DNA of 64,000 nt from Bacteriovoracaceae bacterium (GCA_018675575.1 JABGXW010000022.1:55856-119855); one strand, 5' to 3'. Counted from the stretch's first letter, positions 44,143 through 53,934 are shown. Translations and numbers: made by a program. Notes: a model not told the origin generated them from the sequence alone.

Positions 44143-44574
44143 TTAGCTTTCAACTGGCTCAAGTTTAGATTGTTCTATTCTAAACTTTGCTTCAGCTCTT
44201 TCTAACGTCTTCTTATGTGAAGTCATGATATCGTCAAGTTCATTGACTTGATTCTCGTGTACTTCAATTTTTTGATCTTTATGTGACTTTCTTAATGCTA
44301 TTAATTCTTGTTGAAGTCTTTCGTCTTCAGTTTTAACTGCGTAAGAATGTCTTTTTCTTATTGAATTGAGTTTTTGTTCAAGCTCATTTTTCATATTTGA
44401 GATTTGTGTCTCATAATCATTTTGCATTCTTTTTAAAGTGGCCGTACTGTTTTTTATCTCAGTTCGGAAATCTCTTTCGTTTTTTGTACGAACTTTTTTC
44501 ATTTCAAATGAGTGCCGTTTGCTCTCTGTTTCTTTGAATTTTCGAACCTGGTAATCTGTGATCGTACTGGACAT
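44143..44574 (-). CDS. Coiled-coil protein of unknown function (143 aa)
   Basis: Almost entirely helical, rich in Lys, Glu, Arg and Gln with heptad-like spacing (for example ENQVNELDDIMTSHKKTL and EAKFRIEQSKLE). No signal peptide. It is immediately upstream of the FliG-like gene on the same strand, with 13 bases between, so the pair is likely one operon. A FliJ/FliH-type role is possible but there is no direct support. Confidence 0.65.
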   Translation of the reverse strand: MSSTITDYQVRKFKETESKRHSFEMKKVRTKNERDFRTEIKNSTATLKRMQNDYETQISNMKNELEQKLNSIRKRHSYAVKTEDERLQQELIALRKSHKDQKIEVHENQVNELDDIMTSHKKTLERAEAKFRIEQSKLEPVES

Positions 44575-44644
44575 ATTTTCTTCTCATATGATTCTTTACC
44601 AACCCTAAAAGAGCGGTCATAATATATTATAAGGAGATCCTGAA

Positions 44645-44683
44645 ATGACTTCTAGCAGGCAAATATGTCATGCCCACTGTTGA
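44645..44683 (+). CDS. Putative 12-codon leader ORF (contains CHAHC)
   Basis: ATG at 44645 follows a perfect AAGGAG (44631-44636) with eight bases between, and codes MTSSRQICHAHC before TGA at 44681-44683. The following real gene (44710) has a weaker ribosome site and is in another frame. The Cys and His cluster may bind metal or be chance; there is no direct evidence of translation. Confidence 0.35.
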   Translation: MTSSRQICHAHC

Positions 44684-44709
44684 GGCGTTTAAAACTGGAA
44701 TAAAGTTAA

Positions 44710-46035
44710 ATGATTAATATTACAGAATTGTACTCAAACGATTTTTTCTTTTCCGAGGAAGAATTTGCCGAATTTCGAGACTGGCTCTCTTTGAATATGG
44801 ATGGAATTACTTGGCAGGGCAAATACAAGTCTGAATTTGAAGAGTTTTGGACGAATTTTTTTGTCAGTGGAATGTCGCTTACTCAAATGATGATGCGATT
44901 TGAATACGCAATTGAAAAAGTTAAAATCGGACCATTGTCTTCGTGGTTTAGTTGGTTACAAGAAAAATTTCTTTGTTATATCTTTGTCTCTAAAGATATT
45001 ACAATTGAACAGCTATCGAGCCTAAGTAGAATTCGGGCTAAGCATTTAGCAAATATTTTAAGAAACTTTTTTACAGATAACTTTCCTCATCTCGATGATT
45101 ATTTCGCTGAAGTTTTTCAAATTGCTCATCATGCTAGCGAGAATCTTTCTCTTTCGTTTAAATCTTTAGATGCAGAAATAAATTCAGGTGATACCAAGTT
45201 CGGCTCATTTGAAGATGACATTATGCCGTCCATGGAAGTTACTCTTTATAAAGAATGGGGTGATTTTTTAAAAAAAATGAGAAAAGATTTTGTTGCTACT
45301 GAGATTGATTTAAATAAAATAAAAAAAGAGGCTTCTTTTAAATACCAGCTTAATACTCTTCGAGACTTTTTCTTATTTCTCATTATTGGATGGCTTGTGA
45401 TTTTCATTATTAAAGTAGGAAATGAATATTATAATGAGACTTTAATTAAAAAGATTTCTATTTATGAACCACAGTTCCAATGGCTCGACAAAACTTTAAC
45501 TTTTAAATCCACATCTGATGACGTTATCTCTAAAAACTTTAAATTGGATGCTGATGAAATAGAGAATATTGTTGATAGTAAGTTCAATATTCCTGAAGAA
45601 TATCAGGAAGCAGAGAGATTCGAAACTGAATCTGAAGTTATTCTTACCTCTTGGGATTCCTTACCGAAAGACTTTACTATCACAGAGCTTGAGCAATCTA
45701 AATATGAAGAGTCAACAAAGGGTGGGTATAGGGATACACGTTTTGGAAATAAAAAAGTTTATAGAGTAATGATGAAAACTGTAAATACTCTTCGATCAAA
45801 AGAAGAATTGGTAAAATTATTAACAAAATACGCTGTCAAACAAGTAGATCAAGTTGAGCCAGGTCTTAGTGTTCCCGGTGGAGTCTATTATAATCTGTTC
45901 GTTCCTAGAAAGTTTTTAAAAGAATTCCTCGCCCAGGTAATGGATATTGATGAGTCTATTCTCTATGAAAGCAGGACTCGTGGCCGAAATCCAGCCGGTA
46001 AAAATAAAGTTTTTATTTGGATGAAAGCTATTTAA
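44710..46035 (+). CDS. Single-pass membrane protein of unknown function (441 aa)
   Basis: An N-terminal cytoplasmic region of about 220 residues (LYSNDFFFSEEEFAEFRDWL at the start) precedes one membrane segment (FFLFLIIGWLVIFIIKVG, about 219-236) and an external region of about 200 residues with no recognised domain. In-frame TAA directly upstream fixes the start. Not matched to any family. Confidence 0.7.
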   Translation: MINITELYSNDFFFSEEEFAEFRDWLSLNMDGITWQGKYKSEFEEFWTNFFVSGMSLTQMMMRFEYAIEKVKIGPLSSWFSWLQEKFLCYIFVSKDITIEQLSSLSRIRAKHLANILRNFFTDNFPHLDDYFAEVFQIAHHASENLSLSFKSLDAEINSGDTKFGSFEDDIMPSMEVTLYKEWGDFLKKMRKDFVATEIDLNKIKKEASFKYQLNTLRDFFLFLIIGWLVIFIIKVGNEYYNETLIKKISIYEPQFQWLDKTLTFKSTSDDVISKNFKLDADEIENIVDSKFNIPEEYQEAERFETESEVILTSWDSLPKDFTITELEQSKYEESTKGGYRDTRFGNKKVYRVMMKTVNTLRSKEELVKLLTKYAVKQVDQVEPGLSVPGGVYYNLFVPRKFLKEFLAQVMDIDESILYESRTRGRNPAGKNKVFIWMKAI

Positions 46036-46075
46036 AGAGGTTACTAATTTTCAAACTTTTAATAATGGTGTCAAT

Positions 46076-46621
46076 TCACATTTGACCGTCAGGAATTGAA
46101 AACAGTGCCTTTATTTTTCGAAGTAAAACATGACTCTTTCCCAGATAAATCCACTGCTTATAAAATCCAATTAGTAAGGCACCAGAAAAGCCGTAGACCA
46201 CACCAGAATGAGTTGTTTTGGCCACCATTCCAGTATCATGCGCTCCGCCAAGTAAAAAAGCAATCATGCCAAGAATGAGAATGAGCATAGTCCACGGAAT
46301 AGTTTGACGCTTACATGTGGTGCTGTCATGAACAAATTTTGCGACTTTTGTCTTGTATGGTTGGAGGTCTTTTGGTGCTTGATCAAAGAGTTCTTTAAGA
46401 TTAGTAGTGGAATCTAGAATGTTATAAACGTTCGTTACAAGCCTTGAGACACCAATAAAGTAAAACATGATGAAGGCCTGTGCAAAGATTGTGTAAATAA
46501 AAACAGGTATGGCCAGTTGGATATGATTGAGTGTGAACTCTACAGCTCCAAGTGCCGAAAGTACTGTGATTACTACTCCTACAAGCATAAGTATATTTAA
46601 TGTTCGAAGTAAATACGCCAT
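46076..46621 (-). CDS. Integral membrane protein (four predicted helices)
   Basis: The 181-residue protein shows four hydrophobic segments: LNILMLVGVVITVLSALGAV, IPVFIYTIFAQAFIMFYFIG, PWTMLILILGMIAFLLGGAH and VVYGFSGALLIGFYKQWIYL. Conserved loop residues are not recognisable. It lies between the membrane protein at 44710 and the HEAT-repeat gene on the opposite strand. Function unknown. Confidence 0.7.
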   Translation of the reverse strand: MAYLLRTLNILMLVGVVITVLSALGAVEFTLNHIQLAIPVFIYTIFAQAFIMFYFIGVSRLVTNVYNILDSTTNLKELFDQAPKDLQPYKTKVAKFVHDSTTCKRQTIPWTMLILILGMIAFLLGGAHDTGMVAKTTHSGVVYGFSGALLIGFYKQWIYLGKSHVLLRKIKALFSIPDGQM

Positions 46622-46743
46622 AATTTACCAATTGATCCTTAAGAAAATTGTCATTAAATAGCTTATTTGCTATTAAGACACATACTTCAATATATGACGG
46701 CAACATAAACCACATTCCATTGAATGAAAAGGATGATGAATCC

Positions 46744-47625
46744 ATGAATGATTCTTCACGTGTTGAAACAAAGCAAGAAAATAAAATTTTAGAAGGCTCT
46801 ATATTTGGGAACCTAATGATACCTGTAGCGATCGTTCTAGTGGGGGCTTTGATCATTTTCGGTGTTACCAAAATGATTTCTACGGAGCGTTCATACAAAG
46901 ATCTAGTTAATGAAATGCAATCCAAAACTTTTGGCAACAGATGGATTGCAGCCTACGAATTATCGAAGCAAATTACAGCGTCGCAGATTCCTGAGTCTGA
47001 TATTCCATGGCTCGTCACGAATTTGAAAGAAGTGTTTGATTCAGCAAGGGACCCACGCACTAAAGAATTTATTGTGGTAGCGATCGGAGCCCTGCATCAT
47101 AAAAATACAATTAGCTTTTTAACAAAGGTATTAGGGTTAAATGATCCAAAAATGAGTTTTCACGCCATTGTTGCTATTGGAAATATGAAAGGTCCGATCC
47201 CAATGGAGTGGTCAAAGCTAGAAAATTTTCTCGATTCTAAAGATGAGGGACTCCAACAGGCTGCCATTCTTACACTTTCAACACATCGAGTAGGAACTTC
47301 TGAGATTAGGATTCAAAATTTTTTAAACCACGAGAGAAGCTCTCTACGATACTCCTCTGCTTTGGGACTGATAAACTTTAAAAATACAAATGCCATTTCT
47401 GTCTTGAAGGAAATATTAAATATCAAAACAGCTGGAGTGACACAAACTCCTAAAGGACAGATAGGCGCTAATGACATACTGGGATTAAAGTTAAATATTT
47501 TACATGCTGCGCGCAGAGAAAAATGGAAGGCATTAAATGATTCCTTCCAAAAATTGGCCAAGGATAATGATAATAAAAAGGTCTCTCTGAAAGCAGTTGA
47601 GGTTTTAAAACTATTGAAAAATTGA
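46744..47625 (+). CDS. HEAT-repeat protein with one membrane segment
   Basis: The start at 46744 is the first Met of the frame; the longer frame uses a TTG. AAGG is 12 bases upstream. After a short acidic head and one membrane segment (IPVAIVLVGALIIFGV), the rest is built from HEAT-like helical repeats (FHAIVAIGNMKGP, GLQQAAILTLSTHRVG, LRYSSALGLINFKNTN). It directly precedes the cytochrome bc genes and may be an assembly or scaffold factor; that is inference from position. Confidence 0.7.
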   Translation: MNDSSRVETKQENKILEGSIFGNLMIPVAIVLVGALIIFGVTKMISTERSYKDLVNEMQSKTFGNRWIAAYELSKQITASQIPESDIPWLVTNLKEVFDSARDPRTKEFIVVAIGALHHKNTISFLTKVLGLNDPKMSFHAIVAIGNMKGPIPMEWSKLENFLDSKDEGLQQAAILTLSTHRVGTSEIRIQNFLNHERSSLRYSSALGLINFKNTNAISVLKEILNIKTAGVTQTPKGQIGANDILGLKLNILHAARREKWKALNDSFQKLAKDNDNKKVSLKAVEVLKLLKN

Positions 47626-47762
47626 TAGATATTCTTATAATCTAAGCTACTGATTTTATAATCTCTAAGAATTCTTTAATATGTTTTAAAGAGAGTTTGA
47701 AAGATAGCTTGCTTTTTTTAAAGAATAAAAAATCTTTAGAGCAATAATAGGGGAAAATATTC

Positions 47763-48266
47763 ATGAGTGAAGAATTACAACTTCATCTGAACCGAAGAGA
47801 ATTTTTTAGTTATTTAAGCGTTGGTTGGATTACATTTACTGCTGCTTGTGCAGGCATGGCCAGTCTTGCTTTTAGATTTTCTTATCCAAATGTTAACTTT
47901 GAACCAGAGATGGAATTCCTTGCTGGAAAAACTTCTGATTACGAAGAAGGAGTTGATGAAAGATGGAAAAATGGTTTTGGTGTTTGGATGGTTAAAGTTG
48001 AAGGAAAACTTTTTGCTCTTTCAAATATCTGTACACATCTTGGCTGTATTCCTAACTGGCTACCAGCAGAATTAAAATTTAAATGTCCCTGTCATGGTTC
48101 AGGTTATTATATGACTGGCGTAAATTTTGAAGGACCAGCACCAAGGCCTCTAGAAAGATATGCAATTTCAATAACAACAGAGGGTTTAATTAAAGTTGAT
48201 AAAACAAAAATATATAGATCAGAAAAAGGACAATGGGATCACCCGAGTTCATTCATTCCAGTTTAA
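47763..48266 (+). CDS. qcrA: Rieske iron-sulphur protein
   Basis: The 167-residue protein has one N-terminal membrane anchor (VGWITFTAACAGMASLAF) and the Rieske cluster ligands in CTHLGCIPNW and CPCHGSGYY, that is C-x-H and C-x-x-H, plus GPAPRPLERY after them. It transfers electrons from quinol to the c-type cytochrome. It is the first gene of the bc-type operon. Confidence 0.95.
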   Translation: MSEELQLHLNRREFFSYLSVGWITFTAACAGMASLAFRFSYPNVNFEPEMEFLAGKTSDYEEGVDERWKNGFGVWMVKVEGKLFALSNICTHLGCIPNWLPAELKFKCPCHGSGYYMTGVNFEGPAPRPLERYAISITTEGLIKVDKTKIYRSEKGQWDHPSSFIPV

Positions 48267-48283
48267 TATAAAAGGTATTTGAA

Positions 48284-49066
48284 ATGGCAGGTAAAGGAAT
48301 AGCAGATTACGTCAGAGGGACACAAGTTTGGAAATCTATTTTCAGGCATGGGCCACCAGAGAACGCAAGAAATAGAGCTGCAGTTGTTGCAGGAAATGTT
48401 TTCCTACACTTACATCCAATCAAATTGAAAAAATCAGGAGTACAACTTGGTTATACTTGGTGTATGGGGGGATTAACATTTTTTATTTTCTTGGCACTAA
48501 CCGTAACTGGTGTGCTCTTAATGTTTTATTATCGGCCGACAGCTGAATATGCTTACAATGATATTATCGCGCTTAAGGAACATGTACCACTCGGAATAAT
48601 GAGAGAGATACATCGTTGGGGTGCTCACGCCATGGTTATTACTGTTTGGCTTCATATGTTTAGAGTTTTCATGACAGGATCATATAAACCTCCTCGAGAA
48701 TTTAATTGGGGTGTTGGTGTTATTCTTCTTGTTTTAACATTATTACTTTCATTTACTGGGTATTTACTTCCTTGGGATCAGCTAGCAATTTGGGCTATTA
48801 CCGTTGGATCAAATATGGCGAAGGCAACTCCTTTTATGGGTCACGGTGGTCCAGGTGCTGCACTTGCTCAAATTGGTGATTTTGTGATGGTTTCGGATAA
48901 AAATGATGTCCGATTTCAATTATTGGCCGGGCGCTTTGTTGGTGAGCCAGCATTACTTCGTTTCTACATTCTTCATTGTGTATTTATCCCATGTATTGTG
49001 GCCGTACTTATTGCAATTCACTTTTGGAGAATAAGAAAAGACGGTGGTATTTCGGCTCCACTTTAA
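48284..49066 (+). CDS. qcrB: Cytochrome b N-terminal half (b6 type)
   Basis: The 260-residue membrane protein contains the two pairs of haem-ligating His in four helices: HRWGAHAMVITVWLHMFRV and the pair in FYILHCVFIPCIVAVLIAIH. It lacks the C-terminal half, which is the next gene, as in the b6/subunit IV arrangement. It binds quinol and the two b haems. Confidence 0.93.
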   Translation: MAGKGIADYVRGTQVWKSIFRHGPPENARNRAAVVAGNVFLHLHPIKLKKSGVQLGYTWCMGGLTFFIFLALTVTGVLLMFYYRPTAEYAYNDIIALKEHVPLGIMREIHRWGAHAMVITVWLHMFRVFMTGSYKPPREFNWGVGVILLVLTLLLSFTGYLLPWDQLAIWAITVGSNMAKATPFMGHGGPGAALAQIGDFVMVSDKNDVRFQLLAGRFVGEPALLRFYILHCVFIPCIVAVLIAIHFWRIRKDGGISAPL

Positions 49067-49102
49067 AAATATTTAGATTAAGAAGCCAAGGATATATTAG
49101 TT

Positions 49103-50179
49103 ATGAAGGAAATTATTAACTGGATGGCAGAACCTATTAGGTCTTTTCCAACTTTTGCAATTTTATTTTTTCTTATGCTTAAGCATTATAAAACAGTAGG
49201 AACGAAAAAATTCGCATACATCAGTCTTGCCGTATTCTTTCCAGCTATTTGTTGGTTTTGTGCCGACCCAAACTTTATCAAAATCATTCTATGGCCTGAT
49301 AATATTCCAATTAATATCCTAATTATTACGATTACTTTTTTCACATGGCTCACCCTTTACAAATGTGCGGAAAATGATAATCGAATTGAAGCTGGACAGC
49401 TACCGCTAGAAGCATTACCTGAAAATAGAGAAAAAGTTTGGTCGTGGCCAAACCTTGTTTATACCGAATTATTTATGATCATAGCTTGTACGATTTTTCT
49501 TATCGTATGGGCGATTATTTTCAAGGCGCCTTTAGAAGAACCTGCCAATCCTACTTGGGCACCAAATCCAGCGAAAGCACCTTGGTATTTCTTAGGGCTT
49601 CAGGAAATGCTTGTTTACTTTGATCCCTGGATGGCAGGTGTTGTTCTTCCGGTAATCATTCTCGTGGGACTTATCTTGATACCTTATATAGATACAAATC
49701 CTAAAGGAAATGGATATTACACTTTTGCAGAAAGAAAAATGGCCATTACTGGATTTATGTTTGGATGGTTAGTTCTTTGGATCTACCTCATTATTGTGGG
49801 AACCTTCCTGCGTGGTCCAAACTGGACTTTCTATGGACCATTTGAGTTTTGGGATTTTCATAAAGTTGAACCAATGTATAACGTGAATTTATCTGAATAC
49901 TTTTGGATAAAAATTTTCAATACACCGATGCCAACTTCTTTAATTCTTAGAGAAATACCAGGGATTATCATTACTGTGATTTACTTATTAATGATTCCAC
50001 CCATTATTGGAGCAACAAAATTTGGTAAAAAAATTATTGAGAAATCTGGTCAAATTCGATTCTACATTTTTGTAATGTTAGTTTTGGGAATGACAAGTTT
50101 ACCAATCAAAATGATTTTACGTTGGTTATTTGATTTGAAATACATTATTGCCTTACCTGAGTGGGAACTAAATCTTTAA
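49103..50179 (+). CDS. Cytochrome b C-terminal half (subunit IV-like)
   Basis: Membrane protein of 358 residues. The Q-site region is NPAKAPWYFLGLQEMLVYFD, where the usual P-E-W-Y is replaced by A-P-W-Y. This form is seen in deltaproteobacterial and related bc-like complexes. Several further hydrophobic helices make it longer than plant subunit IV. Follows the b6-type gene by 36 bases. Confidence 0.88.
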   Translation: MKEIINWMAEPIRSFPTFAILFFLMLKHYKTVGTKKFAYISLAVFFPAICWFCADPNFIKIILWPDNIPINILIITITFFTWLTLYKCAENDNRIEAGQLPLEALPENREKVWSWPNLVYTELFMIIACTIFLIVWAIIFKAPLEEPANPTWAPNPAKAPWYFLGLQEMLVYFDPWMAGVVLPVIILVGLILIPYIDTNPKGNGYYTFAERKMAITGFMFGWLVLWIYLIIVGTFLRGPNWTFYGPFEFWDFHKVEPMYNVNLSEYFWIKIFNTPMPTSLILREIPGIIITVIYLLMIPPIIGATKFGKKIIEKSGQIRFYIFVMLVLGMTSLPIKMILRWLFDLKYIIALPEWELNL

Positions 50180-50241
50180 TAAAAAACAACTAATAAGTTT
50201 ATATTAAGATACGGCAAAATATAAAATAGAAGGCTTTTATA

Positions 50242-53043
50242 ATGAGTAAAAAAAATGAACCGGGCATGGCCTATAACATGAGCAAACTAAATAAAGTGTT
50301 TGCTCTCTTATCGATTATCTTTCTTATGAGTACTATTTGGGTATTCTTAGACGATTATTTACGTCCTTGGAAATTAGTTCAAATCGAGGCTATGAAGATT
50401 AAGAAGAACAAGTTAACAAAAGATTTAAAGAAAGAAGTCGGCTCCATTGATGAAGCTTCTGTAATCAAAGTCGAAAATGATATAAAAGAAGGGCAGTCGT
50501 TATTAGAGGGACGTCAAGATCAATTATCTAAAGCTGATCAAGAATTAAGATTGACCTTAAAAGACATTCAAGATGAAACCATTGAAAATGGAAAGTTAAA
50601 TGCTCAGATTTCTGCAATTGGATTTCAGCAGGGCCAAGCTTGGGCTCATCATCATAAAGAAAAGTCGGATAGATTATATGCCAAAATGACAACAAAGAAA
50701 AACCTTTTTGCAATATCGAAAAATAAGCTAAAAGCATTACTTGTAAAAAAGAAAGCAGCCAAAGCCCATTTGTTAGCTCTTAATGCTGAAGTATTAGAAG
50801 GTGAAAAAACTCTGAATGAGTTAATCTCAACGAGAGAATTATTAAAAAAAGCTCTGGCAAAAACTAAGATCGATCCGTTATGGACCTTTCGAAATTTACC
50901 TTTCATCGATTTTCTTGATCCGACATTAAAAATTCAGCAAGTAGTGATGAAAAATATTACTGATGATCGTTACTTCCAGCATGTTGCTAAAGTTGACAGA
51001 TGTACTACCTGTCATACTCTGATTAATCAGCCGGGCTACGAAACAGAGCCAAATCCTCATCGAACTCACCCTCGATTAGATCTGATGTTAGGAAAAGATT
51101 CTCCCCATCCATTAAAATCTATTGGATGTACCTCTTGTCACGGCGGAGAGGGACAGCGAGTTCATGATTTTAATTCGATTGCTCATACACCTGAAAATGA
51201 AAAACAAAAAGCCGAATGGATTAAAAAATATAATTGGCATGCTCCACATAAAGTTCCTCAAATAATGTATAAAAAATCTATGAGTGAGGCTGGATGTGTG
51301 AAATGTCATTCAGATGTTGAATGGATTCCGCAAGCAACTGTTCTTAATGAGGGACGAAAAAATATCGAAAAATTTGGTTGTTATGGTTGTCACAAAATTA
51401 AGGGCTGGGAACATAAAAGAAAGCCTGGTCCAAGTCTTCTTAAAATTTCTTCAAAAGTTTCAAAGAAGTTTTTTAAATCTTGGGTCTGGTCACCAAAATC
51501 ATTTAATCGCCATGCAAAGATGCCATCATTTTTTAATCAGGATAATAATAAAAGACCTGATTTCATGAATAAAAATATTGCTGAAGTAAACGCAATTGCA
51601 GAATTTATTTGGTCGAAATCAAAAACCTATAAGCCTTTTATGAGATACACTGGCGGAAATGCTAAAAAAGGAAAAGAACTTATTGGTACCGTTGGATGTA
51701 TGGGATGTCATGGTGTTGAAGGATTTACTGCCCAATCTAAAAAGATTGATGCTTATGCTGGCCCTTACTTAACAGGGACGGGCTCTAAAGTTAATGCCGA
51801 CTGGCTAGTTTCTTGGCTTAAGAAACCTTCGCATTTTCAGGAGGACACAATCATGCCATCATTCAGGCTTTCAGATGTCGAGGCGAATAATATCACTGCT
51901 TATCTCATGTCTCTCAAAAATAGAAACTTTGAAAAACTAAGTTTTGAGAAATCTGACAAGGTTGCTAGAGACCAAATACTGCTTTCTTATTTTTCAGCTT
52001 TTGACACGGTCAACGTGGCCCAAGCTAAATTAGATAAAATGGATGATCGTGAAAGAGTGTTAGAACTTGGTCACAGGTCTGTTGGAAAATATGGTTGTTA
52101 TTCTTGTCATAATATTGATGGATTTGAAGGAAGATCTCCAATTGGACCGGAACTTTCAAAAGTAGGCTCAAAACCTTTAACTCAGTTTGGATATAGTCAT
52201 GAGCATGATGTTGAACATTCCCGCGATGGATGGATTCAAGCTCATCTTTTAAACCCAAGAAGATGGGATAATGGAATTGATAAACCATTTAAAGATCTCT
52301 TAAGAATGCCTAATTTCGATATGACTGCAAAAGAAGCAAAATCAATAACAACAGCATTGATTGGCCAGGTTGCCGATTATGTTCCAGTAGCAGGGTTGAA
52401 AAGACTTTCAGCAAATGAACAAATTACTGAAGATGGTATGAAAGTCGTAACTAAGTTTAACTGTATTGGTTGCCATCAGATAGATGGATTTAGAGGAGAT
52501 ATTCTTGCTCATTTTGAAGATGATCTGAATGAGGGTCCTCCAAGATTAGTAGGTCAAGGCCATCGTATTCAAACCGATTGGTTCTATCATTTCCTCGGAA
52601 ATGTAAAACCAATAAGACCTTCGTTAAGTGTGAGAATGCCATCATTTAATTTAACGAACGATGAAAAAAATAAAATTGTTGCTGGGTTCCAAGCGAAATC
52701 TAATGAAAAAGTTTTTGAAGATGTTAAGACTGCAGTTGTATGGCTTCCTGGAGAAAAGGTTGGAGCTAAAAAGCTTTTCAAGTCTTTAGATTGTGTAACT
52801 TGTCACTCAGGTGGATTTAATAATGATGAAGCGACAGCTCCAAATCTCCATAAAGTTAGCAAGAGATTACGTCCTTCGTGGGTCAGGAAATGGTTAACTG
52901 AACCTCAAGCAATACTTGAAGGAACTGTGATGCCTTCCTTTTGGGAAGATGGCGTCAGTACAGACTCTGAGATTTTTGGAGGAAATGCTGAAAGACAGAT
53001 TGCAGCATTGACCAAATATGTATTAGAATTAGGTTTAAAATAA
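50242..53043 (+). CDS. Membrane-anchored octahaem cytochrome c
   Basis: The 933-residue protein has an N-terminal membrane helix (KVFALLSIIFLMSTIWVFL), a long Lys-rich coiled coil to about residue 220, then eight C-x-x-C-H haem sites: CTTCH (~254), CTSCH (~296), CVKCH (~352), CYGCH (~380), CMGCH (~486), CYSCH (~619), CIGCH (~741) and CVTCH (~851). Some repeats share spacing and residues, suggesting module duplication. It is next to the Rieske and cytochrome b genes, so it likely replaces cytochrome c1 in a bc-type complex and spans to the oxidase. Confidence 0.9.
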   Translation: MSKKNEPGMAYNMSKLNKVFALLSIIFLMSTIWVFLDDYLRPWKLVQIEAMKIKKNKLTKDLKKEVGSIDEASVIKVENDIKEGQSLLEGRQDQLSKADQELRLTLKDIQDETIENGKLNAQISAIGFQQGQAWAHHHKEKSDRLYAKMTTKKNLFAISKNKLKALLVKKKAAKAHLLALNAEVLEGEKTLNELISTRELLKKALAKTKIDPLWTFRNLPFIDFLDPTLKIQQVVMKNITDDRYFQHVAKVDRCTTCHTLINQPGYETEPNPHRTHPRLDLMLGKDSPHPLKSIGCTSCHGGEGQRVHDFNSIAHTPENEKQKAEWIKKYNWHAPHKVPQIMYKKSMSEAGCVKCHSDVEWIPQATVLNEGRKNIEKFGCYGCHKIKGWEHKRKPGPSLLKISSKVSKKFFKSWVWSPKSFNRHAKMPSFFNQDNNKRPDFMNKNIAEVNAIAEFIWSKSKTYKPFMRYTGGNAKKGKELIGTVGCMGCHGVEGFTAQSKKIDAYAGPYLTGTGSKVNADWLVSWLKKPSHFQEDTIMPSFRLSDVEANNITAYLMSLKNRNFEKLSFEKSDKVARDQILLSYFSAFDTVNVAQAKLDKMDDRERVLELGHRSVGKYGCYSCHNIDGFEGRSPIGPELSKVGSKPLTQFGYSHEHDVEHSRDGWIQAHLLNPRRWDNGIDKPFKDLLRMPNFDMTAKEAKSITTALIGQVADYVPVAGLKRLSANEQITEDGMKVVTKFNCIGCHQIDGFRGDILAHFEDDLNEGPPRLVGQGHRIQTDWFYHFLGNVKPIRPSLSVRMPSFNLTNDEKNKIVAGFQAKSNEKVFEDVKTAVVWLPGEKVGAKKLFKSLDCVTCHSGGFNNDEATAPNLHKVSKRLRPSWVRKWLTEPQAILEGTVMPSFWEDGVSTDSEIFGGNAERQIAALTKYVLELGLK

Positions 53044-53070
53044 TCAAATTGCGAAAAGCAAGGAGAATGA

Positions 53071-53688
53071 ATGAGTACTCATACGGGAAATATTGAATAT
53101 ACAGATGAACAATTTGGAAAAGCATCACCAGGAAAACTTGGAATGTGGATTTTTCTTGTGACAGATGCCATGTCATTCTCAGGATTTTTATTAGCGTATG
53201 GAATACTTAGAGCTCAAAAAGATTGGCCAGCTGATCCTGCTGAGGCCCTCGGAGGCGTGACTCTTTCTGGTTTTATGACTTTCTTGTTAATCTGTTCATC
53301 AGTTTCTATGGTTTTAAGTATCGATGCATGTCGAAATAAAAATAGAGAAGGAATGCTAAACTGGCTTCTTTTTACTATTGTGGGTGGAGCTACATTCTTG
53401 GGTATTCAAGCTTACGAATATACTCATCTCATGCATGAAATGGGGATGACATTTGCAACTTACTCGGGCCAGGGGTCAAATCTTTTCTCTTCTACTTTCT
53501 TTGCCATAACGGGGTTTCATGGACTTCATGTTTTCACCGGAGTTTGTTATTTAATTTTTATGTATAAAAAAGCATTCGACGGGAAATTTGCAGATGGAAA
53601 CCATAACGAATTAGAAATCGCGGGACTCTTTTGGCATTTTGTTGACCTTGTTTGGATTCTTGTTTTTACATTTATTTATTTACTGTAA
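53071..53688 (+). CDS. Haem-copper oxidase subunit III-like protein
   Basis: The 205-residue membrane protein has the subunit III pattern: KLGMWIFLVTDAMSFSGFLL, FFAITGFHGLHVFTGVCYLI and LEIAGLFWHFVDLVWILVF. It sits with the bc-type complex rather than the oxidase, and a second subunit III is encoded at 60303. It may mediate contact between the two complexes. Confidence 0.85.
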   Translation: MSTHTGNIEYTDEQFGKASPGKLGMWIFLVTDAMSFSGFLLAYGILRAQKDWPADPAEALGGVTLSGFMTFLLICSSVSMVLSIDACRNKNREGMLNWLLFTIVGGATFLGIQAYEYTHLMHEMGMTFATYSGQGSNLFSSTFFAITGFHGLHVFTGVCYLIFMYKKAFDGKFADGNHNELEIAGLFWHFVDLVWILVFTFIYLL

Positions 53689-53700
53689 CCTCAACGAGAA

Positions 53701-53934
53701 ATGAAAAAGCAAATCACTCTCTTCTTTTTATTCAGTATCTTTTTTACTAACTCAGCTTGGGCTTGTCCAGGCTGTGCAGGTTCAATGGATAACAGTAAAT
53801 ATCAATATACAGCCTATATTCTCATGGTATTTATTGGTTTAGTTTATCTTCCATTTTTTATTATTTATAAGACAATTTGGAAACATAGAAAAGGTGTTCT
53901 ACCAGAACAGCACAACATTAAGTATAATGAATGA
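53701..53934 (+). CDS. Small membrane protein with a CPGC motif
   Basis: The 77-residue protein has a signal peptide (ending in WA), then CPGC directly after it, and one membrane segment near residues 39-60 (ILMVFIGLVYLPFFIIY). The CxxC could be a redox pair or a metal site for the oxidase. It overlaps the DUF420 gene by eight bases. Small, but conserved position in the respiratory operon supports it. Confidence 0.7.
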   Translation: MKKQITLFFLFSIFFTNSAWACPGCAGSMDNSKYQYTAYILMVFIGLVYLPFFIIYKTIWKHRKGVLPEQHNIKYNE

